From: Cupriavidus sp. D384
GTDB taxonomy: Bacteria; Pseudomonadota; Gammaproteobacteria; Burkholderiales; Burkholderiaceae
DNA length: 33,032 nt
NCBI RefSeq assembly: GCF_001652915.1
Contig: NZ_BBQI01000082.1
Span: 1-33,032, forward strand
Direction: 5' to 3'
How positions within the stretch are numbered: position 1 is the stretch's first letter; every line of letters starts with the position of its first letter. The notes under the pieces were generated by a model. That model was not told the origin of the DNA and searched no databases. It saw nothing but the letters and a program-made list of their open reading frames with translations. Of this stretch, positions 24,839-33,032 are shown in pieces. The position numbers were made by a program, and so were the translations under genes.

Positions 24839-25993
24839 CTAGGGCTTCAGGCTGTTGATGCCGACGATCGGGTTGACGAGCAGGCTCATGACGCGATTCC
24901 AGCGCACCAGGTTGCGGGCATCGACATAGACCACGTCCTTGGGCTCGAGCTCGAAGCTCTCGGCCACGGCCAGCGCTGCGGGCGAGGTGCCGTCGAGGTG
25001 GTAGACCTTCGGCTGGTCGTTGGCGGTGCGGCGGATCACGAAGATCTGCTCGGCGTTGGCCGTGCCGGGGTTCACGCCACCGGCGTCGCCCAGCGCTTCG
25101 TTCAGCGTCATCTTGCCGTTGCGCATCAGCAGCGACGTGGGCTTGACCACTTCGCCGGTGACGAAGATCTTGCTGTCCTCGCGCTGCTCCACGCGCACGA
25201 TGTCACCGGAGCGCAGCATGATGCGCGCCGGGTCCACGCCCTTCTGCAGCAGTGCGGGGATGTTGACGTACCAGCTCTGCTCGCCACGTACCACGCGGAT
25301 GCGGCTGTTGTCACCGGTCAGGTTCACCACCCCGCCGGCCCGGTTCAGCGCTTCCACCAGCGTCATCGGTGCATCGTCGATGGCCAGCATGCCCGGCGTC
25401 TTCACCTCGCCGTCGACATAGACCCGCTGGCTGCGGAAGCCAAGCACGCGTACGGTCATCTGCGGATCCCGCACCACGCGCGACAGGATGCGTGCCATTT
25501 CGTCACGCACCTGGTTGGCGGTCTTGCCGCTGACATGCATCACGCCGGCATACGGAAACTGGATATCGCCGCTTGGGCTGACCACATAGCCAGGCATGTT
25601 GGAGCCGCCTGACGAGGTAGGAATCTCGAACGCGGCGCCAATGCTGTAGGTCTGGGTCGGGAACACCAGTTCGGGGTGGTCCCACACCACCACGGAGATG
25701 ATGTCGCCGGGACCGATCAGGTACGGCGAAGGTGTGCCGTACAGCTGTTCCACATTCAGGTTGGCGGGCTTCACCTTGTTGCGCATTTCCTGCACCAGAT
25801 CCATCGTGATTGGCGTCACGTCGGCCTTGGCGTCCGGCCCGACGGCCGTCACGGTGGTTTGCGGACTGAAGTACATGCCCGGCGACGCTGCGCAGCCGCC
25901 CAGCAGCAGGGCGGCGCCCAACGCGGCAAACAGCCCTGCGCGGCGGCAGCGATCGACTGCGGGCAGACAGCTACGGCTGAGATGTTGATTCAT
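24839..25993 (-). CDS. wza: Outer-membrane polysaccharide export lipoprotein (Wza-type)
   Basis: This 384-residue lipoprotein would form the outer-membrane export channel. The signal peptide ends in the lipobox LLLGGC, with acylated Cys at about residue 34. The polysaccharide export domain begins near YLIGPGDIISVVVWDHPEL, and SLBB-type repeats follow (VYVDGEVKTPGML, then IFVTGEVVKPTSL). It is the first gene of the minus-strand wza-wzb-wzc operon. Start choice: AGGAGGAGG lies 11 bases before the ATG at 25993. A GTG at 25999 has a better spacing and is a real alternative, which would add two residues. An ATG at 26017 would overlap the ribosome-binding site. Confidence 0.95.
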   Translation of the reverse strand: MNQHLSRSCLPAVDRCRRAGLFAALGAALLLGGCAASPGMYFSPQTTVTAVGPDAKADVTPITMDLVQEMRNKVKPANLNVEQLYGTPSPYLIGPGDIISVVVWDHPELVFPTQTYSIGAAFEIPTSSGGSNMPGYVVSPSGDIQFPYAGVMHVSGKTANQVRDEMARILSRVVRDPQMTVRVLGFRSQRVYVDGEVKTPGMLAIDDAPMTLVEALNRAGGVVNLTGDNSRIRVVRGEQSWYVNIPALLQKGVDPARIMLRSGDIVRVEQREDSKIFVTGEVVKPTSLLMRNGKMTLNEALGDAGGVNPGTANAEQIFVIRRTANDQPKVYHLDGTSPAALAVAESFELEPKDVVYVDARNLVRWNRVMSLLVNPIVGINSLKP

Positions 25994-26298
25994 GCTCACG
26001 GCATCCTCCTCCTGCATTGTGCGGGCGAGCCACAAACGGGCGCGCAACGCCCCTGGATGTCAGCATCTTGAAATGCGCGGGGTGCTGATTCGGTGCGTTT
26101 TCGCACACTGGCCCGCCCTGTGCACGCTGCCCGGGCACCACCGATGTGCGGGCAGACACACGGAGCCGACTGTGGCAGACAAGGCGCTTCGCGTAGGTGG
26201 CCGAACGAACATAGCGCGGCGCGGGTTGCGCCTTATCCTGCGGCCAAGCAAGGCCCGGGGGGCGGGCCGGCATTTGCAGTTTTCGCCGAAGGCCGACA
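25994..26298. other. Divergent promoter region between wza and the first glycosyltransferase
   Basis: No gene is seen. GTGCG-TTTT-CGCAC (26093-26106) is a short perfect inverted repeat near the middle. AAGGCGC (26181-26187) and GCGCCTT (26228-26234) could close a longer leader stem for the plus-strand gene. I found no JUMPstart/ops-like element. Promoters for both directions are expected here. Confidence 0.4.
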
Positions 26299-27495
26299 AT
26301 GAAGCTGCTGCACGTCATTCCATCGATGCATCCCGCGGGCGGTGGTCCGATCGAGGGCGTGCGCCAGCTTCGCAAGCCGCTGCAGGCGCATGGCGTGGAC
26401 GTCCATGTCTGCTGTGGCGACGCACCTGACGCACCGCATGTGCGCGACAACGAATATCCGCTGATCGCCCTGGGGCCCGGCAAGGGGCGCTATGGTCTCA
26501 ACCTGGCCATGCTGCGGTGGCTGCGCGACCATTGCGAAGACTACGACGCCATCATCGTCGAAGGTATCTGGCAATTTCACAGCGTCGCCCTGTGGCTTGC
26601 CACGCGTGGCAAGCGGGTGCCGTACTTTGTCTTTACGCACGGCATGCTGGACCCGTGGTTCAGGTACCGCTATCCGCTCAAGCATCTGAAGAAGTGCCTG
26701 TACTGGCCCGTTGGCGATTACTGGGTGCTGCGCCATGCGCGTGCCGTTCTTTTCACCTGCGAGGAAGAGCGGTTGCGCGCGCGCGAATCGTTTGGCCTCT
26801 ACCGGTGCAAGGAAGAAATCGTGTCGTACGGCACGTCGGCGCCGCCCGACGAGGCAGCACTGCAGCGCGAGGCATTCCTTGCGGCCTATCCGGCGGCGGC
26901 CGGCAAGCGCAACCTGCTGTTCCTGGGCCGGCTGCACGAGAAGAAGGGCTGCGACCTGCTGCTGAAGGCGTTTGCCGAGGTGGCGCACCACGACCCCGCC
27001 CTGCAGCTTGTCATGGCTGGCCCCTGCGATCATGAAACGCGCCGCGCCCTGGTGGCGATTGCCGAAGATGCGGGCATCCACGGCCGGGTAATCTGGACGG
27101 GGATGCTCGCGGGCGATCTCAAGTGGGGCGCGTTCCGCGCGGCCGAGGCGTTCTGCCTGCCTTCCCACCAGGAGAATTTCGGCGTGGCCGTGGCGGAAGC
27201 CATGGCGTGCGGCGTGCCGGTGCTGATCTCCGACAAGGTGAACATCTGGCGCGAGATCGTGCAGGACAACGCTGGCCTTGCCGGCGACGACAGCGTGGCC
27301 GGCACGGTGGCCGTGCTGCGGCAGTGGCTGGACGTGCCACCCGACGCGCGGGCGCGCATGGGCGCCGCCGCGCTGTCCAGTTTCCAGAAGCGCTTCCAGG
27401 TGGAGCGCGTGGCCGCGCGGCTCGTGCATCTGCTGAGCAACCGGCAGGATGCGATGCCTGCCCCCGATGCATCGCTGCATGGCGAACCCTACTAG
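26299..27495 (+). CDS. Glycosyltransferase family 4 (GT-B fold)
   Basis: This 398-residue cytoplasmic enzyme would add one sugar to the lipid-linked repeat unit. The N-terminal domain starts with MKLLHVIPSMHPAGGGP, the usual acceptor-side Gly loop. The C-terminal nucleotide-sugar domain has NLLFLGRLHEKKGCDLLLKA and the E-x7-E motif (E292 to E300 in ENFGVAVAE) followed by AMACGVPVL. These are GT4 hallmarks. The donor cannot be assigned; GDP-mannose is plausible because manC is in the locus. The gene is followed after 9 bases by a second glycosyltransferase. Confidence 0.92.
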   Translation: MKLLHVIPSMHPAGGGPIEGVRQLRKPLQAHGVDVHVCCGDAPDAPHVRDNEYPLIALGPGKGRYGLNLAMLRWLRDHCEDYDAIIVEGIWQFHSVALWLATRGKRVPYFVFTHGMLDPWFRYRYPLKHLKKCLYWPVGDYWVLRHARAVLFTCEEERLRARESFGLYRCKEEIVSYGTSAPPDEAALQREAFLAAYPAAAGKRNLLFLGRLHEKKGCDLLLKAFAEVAHHDPALQLVMAGPCDHETRRALVAIAEDAGIHGRVIWTGMLAGDLKWGAFRAAEAFCLPSHQENFGVAVAEAMACGVPVLISDKVNIWREIVQDNAGLAGDDSVAGTVAVLRQWLDVPPDARARMGAAALSSFQKRFQVERVAARLVHLLSNRQDAMPAPDASLHGEPY

Positions 27496-27504
27496 CCTGA
27501 ACCG

Positions 27505-28401
27505 ATGGACAAGCTCTCTGTACTGATCCTGACGAAGAACGAAGCCCTCGATATTGGCGGGTGCCTGCGCGCGGTGTCGCGGCTGCAGGACGTGCATGTG
27601 CTCGATTCGGCCAGCACCGACGCCACGCGCGAGATCGCCACGGCGCACGGCGCCACGGTGACGGTGCGCCCGTTCGACAACTTCGCGGCGCAGCGCAACT
27701 TCGGCCTGCACGCGCTGCCGTTGCGCAACGACTGGGTGCTGATCCTCGATGCCGACGAACGCGCCAGTCCCGAGCTGATCGAGGAATCGCTGGCGATGGT
27801 CGAGCACGCGCCCGACAACGTGGCGGCCGGCCGCATCCGGCGGCGCGACTACTGGATGGGCAGGTATCTGAAGCATTCGATCATCTCGCCGCTGAGCATC
27901 CGCCTGGTGCGGCGGTCGCGTGTTCACTACGAACGCGATATCAACGAGGTGTTGGTCGTGGACGGCGATATCGCCGACATGCGCCACCACTTCGACCATT
28001 TCTCGTTCTCGAAGGGCATGTCGCACTGGTTCGACAAGCACAACCTGTACTCGACGATGGAAGCCGAGCTGATCGCCGCGCGGCGGGTTGGCCAGCCGTC
28101 GCTGACCAAGGCGTTCTTTGCCCGCGATCCGCACGAAAGGCGCATGCATCAGAAGCGCCTGTTCTACCGCATGCCCGGCCGGCCGCTGATCAAGTTCCTC
28201 TATGTGCTGCTGTTCCGCGGAGGTTGCCTGGATGGTCCGATCGGCCTGCATTACGCACTGCTGCAGTCTATCTACGAGTACATGATCGTGCTGAAGACGC
28301 GCGAAATGCGCATGGCGGCCGATGCCGCAGCAGAATCGCGTGATGCGGCCTCGGACAGCGACGCCCGCCCGGTGAAATCGCAGCCTGTGGAAACCCGTTA
28401 G
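27505..28401 (+). CDS. Glycosyltransferase family 2 (GT-A fold)
   Basis: This 298-residue enzyme has the N-terminal GT2 pattern SVLILTKNEALDIGGCL and the metal-binding LILDADERASPEL. It has the RNFGL and INEVL blocks typical of the WaaE/KdtX-like GT2 subgroup. A short hydrophobic stretch near residue 225 may contact the membrane. The C-terminus is a charged Ala/Asp-rich tail. It is cotranscribed with the GT4 gene. It probably extends the EPS repeat unit; donor and linkage are unknown. Its stop faces the acetyltransferase stop 58 bases away. Confidence 0.9.
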   Translation: MDKLSVLILTKNEALDIGGCLRAVSRLQDVHVLDSASTDATREIATAHGATVTVRPFDNFAAQRNFGLHALPLRNDWVLILDADERASPELIEESLAMVEHAPDNVAAGRIRRRDYWMGRYLKHSIISPLSIRLVRRSRVHYERDINEVLVVDGDIADMRHHFDHFSFSKGMSHWFDKHNLYSTMEAELIAARRVGQPSLTKAFFARDPHERRMHQKRLFYRMPGRPLIKFLYVLLFRGGCLDGPIGLHYALLQSIYEYMIVLKTREMRMAADAAAESRDAASDSDARPVKSQPVETR

Positions 28402-28458
28402 CCCCCGCCGGTCTCATGCGAGGCCGCCCCGCGGGCCGGCCCGTGCAGCGCAGGCGCC

Positions 28459-29013
28459 TCAGGCCTGCGGCGTGCGCTGGGCAATGGGCTTTGCCGGCAT
28501 GCCGCCATAGACCGTCCACGGCTGGCCCAGCGAGCGCGTCACCACGGCACGCGGTGCCACCACCGAGCCCAGGGCAATCGTCACGCCAGGCGACAGGAAG
28601 GCCTCGGCGCAGATCCATACATGCCGCTCCAGCGTGATCGGGGCAGAAATCAGCTGGAAGGTCGGGTCGTTGTAGTCGTGCGAGCCCGTACACAGATGGG
28701 AACCCTGCGACACGATGACGTGGTCGGCCAGCCGGATCGGACTGATGTTGTAGAGCGTGCAGCCGTCGGCCACGGCGCAGTGATCGTCGACCGACAAATT
28801 CCACGGGGCCCAGACCTTGACCGACGGATAGATGTGCACGTGCTGGCCGATGCGCGCACCGAACAGGCGCAGCAGCGTGGCACGCCAGCGGTGGAAGGTG
28901 CGCGGACTCGGCCGGAACAGCAGCAGCCAGATCCAGTTCCAGATCTGCCGGCGTATGCGGTTCTCCAGTGAGAAGGACGGGCCGGAATAGCGGTCTGTAC
29001 GTTGAATGATCAT
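28459..29013 (-). CDS. wcaF: WcaF-like sugar O-acetyltransferase (hexapeptide repeat)
   Basis: This 184-residue protein matches colanic acid WcaF in length and layout. It has an N-terminal helix (FHRWRATLLRLFGARIGQHV) and a left-handed beta-helix of hexapeptide repeats. The catalytic-site block is SHLCTGSHDY, followed by SPGVTIALGSVVAPRAVV and YGGMPAKPI near the end. It would acetylate a sugar of the repeat unit from acetyl-CoA. The ATG at 29013 has AGGA 8 bases upstream; the longer frame to 29166 reads through unlikely sequence. It stands alone on the minus strand, divergent from the methyltransferase gene. Confidence 0.9.
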   Translation of the reverse strand: MIIQRTDRYSGPSFSLENRIRRQIWNWIWLLLFRPSPRTFHRWRATLLRLFGARIGQHVHIYPSVKVWAPWNLSVDDHCAVADGCTLYNISPIRLADHVIVSQGSHLCTGSHDYNDPTFQLISAPITLERHVWICAEAFLSPGVTIALGSVVAPRAVVTRSLGQPWTVYGGMPAKPIAQRTPQA

Positions 29014-29234
29014 CGGATGTCCTGCCTTGAATGACACGGTCCGGCCGTGCGCGATGCACCCGGTTGCAGGGTGCGGCACGCGGTTTGCAGATTCGGTTCG
29101 GCATCCCACATAGCAGACGTACGCCGCGCGCGGTATCGTACCGTTGTACGTGCGCGGGGGGTGCAATGTCCGGTCAGTTGCAGACGTCGGTCATACGTGC
29201 GGTTGGAAGTGGAATGATTGGAGCGGGAGGTGCC
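29014..29234. other. Divergent promoter region, acetyltransferase and methyltransferase
   Basis: This is a 221-base intergenic region between divergent starts. No gene and no strong symmetry stand out. GGTATCGTACCGTTGTACG contains short overlapping inverted repeats (GGTA/TACC, CGTAC) at about 29130-29150 that could be operator-like. Confidence 0.35.
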
Positions 29235-30056
29235 ATGATTTCGCCAGTAATGCAGCAGGACGCGATCAATCGCAAGGCATGGAGAAGCTGGGGCGCGCGG
29301 CGCTGGTTCCGGATTCTCAGCGACTGGACCGACCCTGGCGAGGCCGCGGCGGTGGCTTCCGTGGCAGACATGGTGCGTGATGAGCCAATCCTCGACGTGG
29401 GTGTGGGCGGCGGCCGCACCGTGCCGCTGCTGCGCCGCGTGAGCGACGACTACCAGGCCATCGACTACATGCAGGAGATGGTGGATCTCTGCAGCCGAAA
29501 CCATCCCGATGTGCGCGTGCGGCAGATGGATGCGCGCGACCTGTCGGCGTATGCCGACAACAGCTTCGGGCTGATCGTGTTCAGCTTCAATGGCATCGAC
29601 GCGGTCGACTACCCGGGCAGGCAGGCGATCCTGCGCGAGTTCGCCCGTGTACTGCGGCCCGGTGGCCGGCTGATCTTCTCCTCGCACAACATGGAAGGGC
29701 CGTCCTATCGCGAAACGCTGACCCGTTTCCTGCAAGTGCCACGGTGGTCGAACAACCCGTTGCGGTTCGGGTTCAACGTGGCGCGCATCGTGGTGAACCT
29801 GCCACTGGCCGCCATCAACTACCGGCGCAATTCGCGGCTCAACCACGAATTCGACGGCTACGCGGTGCGCGTATGCGCCGCGCACAAGTTCGGCATCGTC
29901 ATTGTCTATACGGAACTGGAACACCAGCGCCGCGAACTGGCCGAATTCGGGTTCGAGACCGACGCGGTGTACGGCAATCTCGATGACCAGCCACTGGCAG
30001 CGGGCCAGCCGCTGCATGACGTCATGTGGTTTCACTTCGTGGCACGCAAACCGTAG
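29235..30056 (+). CDS. SAM-dependent methyltransferase (class I)
   Basis: This 273-residue protein has the class I methyltransferase fold. Motif I is ILDVGVGGGRTVPLL, and the motif II region is VRVRQMDARDL. A later block has FARVLRPGGRLIFSSHN, which is typical of this fold. There is no membrane segment. GGGAGG lies 4 bases upstream of the ATG at 29235; earlier in-frame ATGs (29166, 29214) have poorer sites and add atypical sequence. In this context it may methylate a sugar of the polymer, but the acceptor cannot be read from the sequence. Its stop converges on the WcaI-like gene 26 bases away. Confidence 0.85.
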   Translation: MISPVMQQDAINRKAWRSWGARRWFRILSDWTDPGEAAAVASVADMVRDEPILDVGVGGGRTVPLLRRVSDDYQAIDYMQEMVDLCSRNHPDVRVRQMDARDLSAYADNSFGLIVFSFNGIDAVDYPGRQAILREFARVLRPGGRLIFSSHNMEGPSYRETLTRFLQVPRWSNNPLRFGFNVARIVVNLPLAAINYRRNSRLNHEFDGYAVRVCAAHKFGIVIVYTELEHQRRELAEFGFETDAVYGNLDDQPLAAGQPLHDVMWFHFVARKP

Positions 30057-30082
30057 GGCCGCAGAGGCAGTCACCGGCGTCC

Positions 30083-31345
30083 TCAGTCGTTGCCGATGCC
30101 TGCGGCGGCCGCTTCGTCGCGCGAGCGCTCCAGCACCAGTTGCAGCAGCGTGGATTCCAGGTCCAGGAATACGGCTTCCCGGTCGAGATGCCGCTCGGCC
30201 CATGCGCGGCCGGCAGCGCCCAGCATGCCGCGCCGCACCGGCTGTTCGGCCAGCGTGGCAATGGCGTGGGCCAGCGCCGGCGCATCGCCAGGCGGGACCA
30301 CCACGCCGCATTGGGCCACCAGCGTGGCAAGTTCGGTGCCGGCGTGCGCGGTGGCGATGACAGGGCGCCCGCTGGCCAGCATGCCGGTGAGCTTGGACGG
30401 CAGTACCAGGTCGGCGGCATCGGCGCGCTGCGGCATCAGGTGGATGTCGGCGCTGGCCAGCAGTGCCGGAAAGCGCCTGGCCGATTGCAGCGGCAGGAAA
30501 TGTACGCGCTGCAGGCCTTCGCATCGATCCGCCAGATCGGCCCGGCCGGCACCGTCGCCGCAATAAATGAAATGAATGTGGCGATGGCCCGCCAGCAGGC
30601 GCGCGGATTCGGCCAGCAGTTCCAGCCCCTGCTTGGCGCCCATGTTGCCCGAATACAGGGCCACCACGGCGTCTGGAGCGATGCCCAGCATCTCGCGATA
30701 CTTGTGGTCGGCCAGCGGACGGATCGCACGCAGGTCGACGGCGTTGGGCAGCATGACCAGCCGCGATGGCGGCACGCCCTTCTGCCGGGCGCGGGCCAGC
30801 ATGGCCTGGGAAATCGTGGAGATGCGGTCGAAGCGCGCCAGTGCGCCCTGTTCGAGCCGCGTGGCCAGCCATTTCAGTGCGGGATGCTTGAGCAGCCCCA
30901 GCGCGAACGCCGCGTCCACTTCGTAGTCCTGGATGTGAAGCCACGTGGCGGCCTGGCGCCAGCGCCCGAACAGCAGCGCGGCGGGCGCACAGGCCAGCGG
31001 CGGCTCCACCAGCATCAGTACATCGGGCCGCCAGGTCCATTGCGACCACAGCACCGGCAGGCTGCTGGCGGCAAAGCTGGCCAGATGGATCAGGCGCTTG
31101 AGTCCCGATGGGCGCTGCGGCACCCACAGTGGCGTGCGATAGATGCGCACGCCGTTCAGCGTTTCGCGGCGGTACTGCCAGCCGGAGTACCCGCTCGCGA
31201 CGCGCCAGGCGGGATAGTACGGCGGCCCGGTGATCACGCGCACATCATGGCCGCGTGCGGCAAGCCACTCCGCCTGTTCGGTGGTGTACTTGCCGATGCC
31301 GGTGATCTCTGGCGCGTAGTTCAGGCAATAGAGCAGAAGCTTCAT
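30083..31345 (-). CDS. wcaI: WcaI-like glycosyltransferase family 4
   Basis: This 420-residue protein closely follows colanic acid WcaI. Shared blocks are LNYAPEITGIGKYTTEQAEW, VRVITGPPYYPAW, RPSGLKRLIHLASFAASSLP and LHIQDYEVDAAFALGL. The C-terminal domain has VALYSGNMGAKQGLELL and LPSKLTGMLASGRPVIA. WcaI of E. coli is a colanic acid glycosyltransferase, reported to act with fucose; the donor here is not proven. The ATG at 31345 is chosen because the family N-terminus starts there (MKLLLYCLNYAPE). The ribosome-binding site is poor. It is a single minus-strand gene, divergent from the flippase gene. Confidence 0.92.
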   Translation of the reverse strand: MKLLLYCLNYAPEITGIGKYTTEQAEWLAARGHDVRVITGPPYYPAWRVASGYSGWQYRRETLNGVRIYRTPLWVPQRPSGLKRLIHLASFAASSLPVLWSQWTWRPDVLMLVEPPLACAPAALLFGRWRQAATWLHIQDYEVDAAFALGLLKHPALKWLATRLEQGALARFDRISTISQAMLARARQKGVPPSRLVMLPNAVDLRAIRPLADHKYREMLGIAPDAVVALYSGNMGAKQGLELLAESARLLAGHRHIHFIYCGDGAGRADLADRCEGLQRVHFLPLQSARRFPALLASADIHLMPQRADAADLVLPSKLTGMLASGRPVIATAHAGTELATLVAQCGVVVPPGDAPALAHAIATLAEQPVRRGMLGAAGRAWAERHLDREAVFLDLESTLLQLVLERSRDEAAAAGIGND

Positions 31346-31627
31346 GTCGCGATTCGGGTCGGAAAGGCTCGTGCGGACGGATTCCGGCGCCTGGGCGCGC
31401 CAACGAAGTGGCTGGCTGCGTGCTGCAGGCTGCGGGCAGGCTGGGGTGCATACGCCGGGCCATACGGGCCAGGCACGGTGCCAGTGTCCACGGTTTGGCT
31501 CGCGATAACTGTGTGGCAACACACGCACGCTGGCCGCCACGCCTTGCTTTCAGGGTGTGTGCCAGCGCACAGAGGCCGGGCGCCACAGGCGCGATGCTGC
31601 CGGAGTCGGCCTGTGTCAGGAACCATC
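31346..31627. other. Divergent promoter region between wcaI and the flippase gene
   Basis: This is a 282-base region with no gene. The frames open across it are continuations of neighbouring frames without good starts. AGGAA lies shortly before the flippase ATG. I could not fix a promoter in either direction. Confidence 0.35.
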
Positions 31628-32932
31628 ATGAACCGGATTGCACGCGGTATTGGCGCCAATGTATATGCCCAGGCGTCCACCGTCGCCACACAACTGCTGA
31701 GCGTGCCCTTGCTGCTGGCCGCCTGGGGGCCGGAGCGCTACGGCACCTGGCTGATGCTGCTGACGGTTGCGGCCTATCTGGGCCTGTTCGAATTCGGTTT
31801 TACCGGCGTGGCGATGAACCGCATGATCATGGGCATCGCGGCGGGCAAGACCGACATGGCCATGGTGAGCTACCAGTCTGCCATTGCGCTGATTCTTTGT
31901 GTCGGCGTGGTGATGTCGGCCGCCGCGGTGCCGGTGGGCATCGCCGTGGCCGCGCCCGTGGCCAGATGGCTGGGCATGGATCCCGGCGACGTGCTGCCCG
32001 CCGCGCTGATGATCGTGGTGCAGGTGATCGCGCAGATGCATGTGATGCTGCTGTGCGGCGTGTACCAGGCCGAGCAGCGCTATGCCCAGTCCACCATCTG
32101 GACCAATACCGCACGGCTGATCGAATTTACGCTGGTGTCGGCCGGCGCGGTATGGCTCAAGGCCGGCTTCGCGGAATTGCTGGGCCTGATCGCGCTGACA
32201 CGCGTGGGGCTGGTATTGGGCATGTACCTGCATGCCTGCCAGTTTGCGCCGTGGGCGCGGCTTGGCCTGAAGCACGCGTCGCTGCAGGACCTGCGCCAGA
32301 TGCTGCTGCCGGCGATCGCCATGCTGGCATTTCCCTTCGGCAATGCGCTGAACCTGCAGGGTATCGTGCTGCTCGCGGGCACGGTGTTCGGGCCCGTGGT
32401 GGTGGCCCATTTCTCGGCCATGCGCACGCTGGCGCGCATACCGTACCAGCTGTCGCAGCTGGTCAACCTGGCGCTGGCGCCGGAAATCGGCCGGCTGTAT
32501 GGCGAAGGCAAGACGCTGGCGCTGCGATCGCTCTATCGCCGTTCCACCGCAGGCTGCATTGCGCTGGCCGTGTTGTCGAGCGCGGCGCTGTACGTGCTGG
32601 GCGACTGGATCTGCCGTTACTGGACGCATGGCAAGCTGCTGCCCGAGCATCCGGACTACGAATGGCTGCTGCTGGCCGCAGTGGTGAATTCGCTGTGGTA
32701 CACCGGTTCGCTGATGTTCACGTCGACCAACAACCACACGCGCTATTCGCTTGTGTACCTGGGCGCCAACGCGGCGGGGCTGCTGGTGGCCTGGCTGGCG
32801 GGCAGGACGTTTGGCAGCTCGGCCGTGGCGCTGGGTGTGCTGGCTACCGAGGTGGTGCTGTTCCTTGCATTGCTGCCCCGCATCCGGGTGTTTGTCCGCA
32901 GCGGCATGGCGGCGCCGAATCCGGCACCCTGA
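31628..32932 (+). CDS. wzx: Wzx-type polysaccharide flippase (MATE/PST superfamily)
   Basis: This is a 434-residue integral membrane protein with about 12 hydrophobic segments and a positive N-terminus (MNRIARGIGANVYAQA), as in the polysaccharide transport family. It would flip undecaprenyl-linked repeat units to the periplasm. The early block LAAWGPERYGTWLMLLTVAAY is typical of this family. The start at 31628 follows CAGGAACC. A long upstream extension of the frame overlaps wcaI on the other strand and is spurious. It is the last gene in the window and is followed by a strong terminator. Confidence 0.9.
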   Translation: MNRIARGIGANVYAQASTVATQLLSVPLLLAAWGPERYGTWLMLLTVAAYLGLFEFGFTGVAMNRMIMGIAAGKTDMAMVSYQSAIALILCVGVVMSAAAVPVGIAVAAPVARWLGMDPGDVLPAALMIVVQVIAQMHVMLLCGVYQAEQRYAQSTIWTNTARLIEFTLVSAGAVWLKAGFAELLGLIALTRVGLVLGMYLHACQFAPWARLGLKHASLQDLRQMLLPAIAMLAFPFGNALNLQGIVLLAGTVFGPVVVAHFSAMRTLARIPYQLSQLVNLALAPEIGRLYGEGKTLALRSLYRRSTAGCIALAVLSSAALYVLGDWICRYWTHGKLLPEHPDYEWLLLAAVVNSLWYTGSLMFTSTNNHTRYSLVYLGANAAGLLVAWLAGRTFGSSAVALGVLATEVVLFLALLPRIRVFVRSGMAAPNPAP

Positions 32933-32985
32933 CCGGCATCTTCGAAGCGGCAGGCTTTTCCCGAACATTCCGCGCAAACGCAAAT

Positions 32986-33021
32986 GCGGCCCGCCACGAC
33001 AGTGGCGGGCCGCCTTTTCTT
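32986..33021 (+). terminator. Strong intrinsic terminator after the flippase gene
   Basis: GCGGCCCGCCAC and GTGGCGGGCCGC form a perfect 12-bp stem around GACA, followed directly by CTTTTCTT. It lies 54 bases after the stop at 32932 and marks the probable right end of this transcription unit. Confidence 0.95.
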
Positions 33022-33032
33022 GCCTCAATCCC

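Noticed and set aside
25994..26298. Search for a JUMPstart/ops antitermination element before the glycosyltransferase genes
   Set aside because: No GGCGGTAG-like core in a suitable position was found.
30026..31627. Very long in-frame extension upstream of the flippase
   Set aside because: It lies opposite the WcaI-like gene and lacks membrane-protein character. The true N-terminus begins at 31628.

Overview
High GC content, dense third-position G/C coding and the gene families present suggest a beta-proteobacterial chromosome, most likely Cupriavidus or a close Burkholderiaceae relative. This placement comes from composition and protein resemblance only. The window is almost entirely an exopolysaccharide (EPS) biosynthesis and export locus of the colanic-acid, Wzx/Wzy-dependent type, with one chemotaxis gene at its left edge. 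I see no rRNA, tRNA, CRISPR array, IS element or prophage.

Layout. (1) 1-404 is non-coding or uncertain. (2) 405-2204 (-) is a methyl-accepting chemotaxis protein with a good sigma-28 promoter. (3) 2712-4703 (+) holds a LuxR-type regulator with a degenerate receiver, a second receiver-like protein without an output domain, and a small hypothetical protein. (4) 5147-7309 (+) holds a PAP2-type phosphatase and a WcaJ-like initiating phosphoglycosyltransferase. (5) 7416-13399 (+) is a tight five-gene operon: carrier protein, acyl-CoA-dehydrogenase-fold flavoprotein, amino acid:[carrier protein] ligase, DUF1839 protein and GH2-family glycosidase. (6) 13794-14522 (+) is a Crp/Fnr-family regulator, converging with a second DUF1839 paralogue at 14612-15682 (-). 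(7) 15991-21936 (+) holds manC, a Wzc-like tyrosine kinase without a tyrosine tail, and a tandem alpha/beta-hydrolase. (8) 22100-25993 (-) is the classical wza-wzb-wzc export operon, whose Wzc does have a tyrosine-rich tail. (9) 26299-32932 holds two glycosyltransferases (+), a WcaF-like acetyltransferase (-), a methyltransferase (+), a WcaI-like glycosyltransferase (-) and a Wzx-type flippase (+).

How the genes fit together. WcaJ would load the first sugar phosphate on undecaprenyl phosphate. ManC supplies GDP-mannose. The three glycosyltransferases, acetyltransferase and methyltransferase would build and decorate the repeat unit. Wzx flips it, and Wza with the Wzc-type kinases and the Wzb phosphatase controls polymerisation and export. 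No Wzy polymerase is visible in the window.

The most interesting part is the aminoacyl-carrier-protein module inside this locus. A class II aminoacyl-tRNA-synthetase relative should charge the adjacent carrier protein with an amino acid. The flavoprotein, two DUF1839 proteins, GH2 protein and the Cys-nucleophile alpha/beta-hydrolase are candidate downstream partners. A role in modifying the polysaccharide, or making a small molecule linked to it, is inference.
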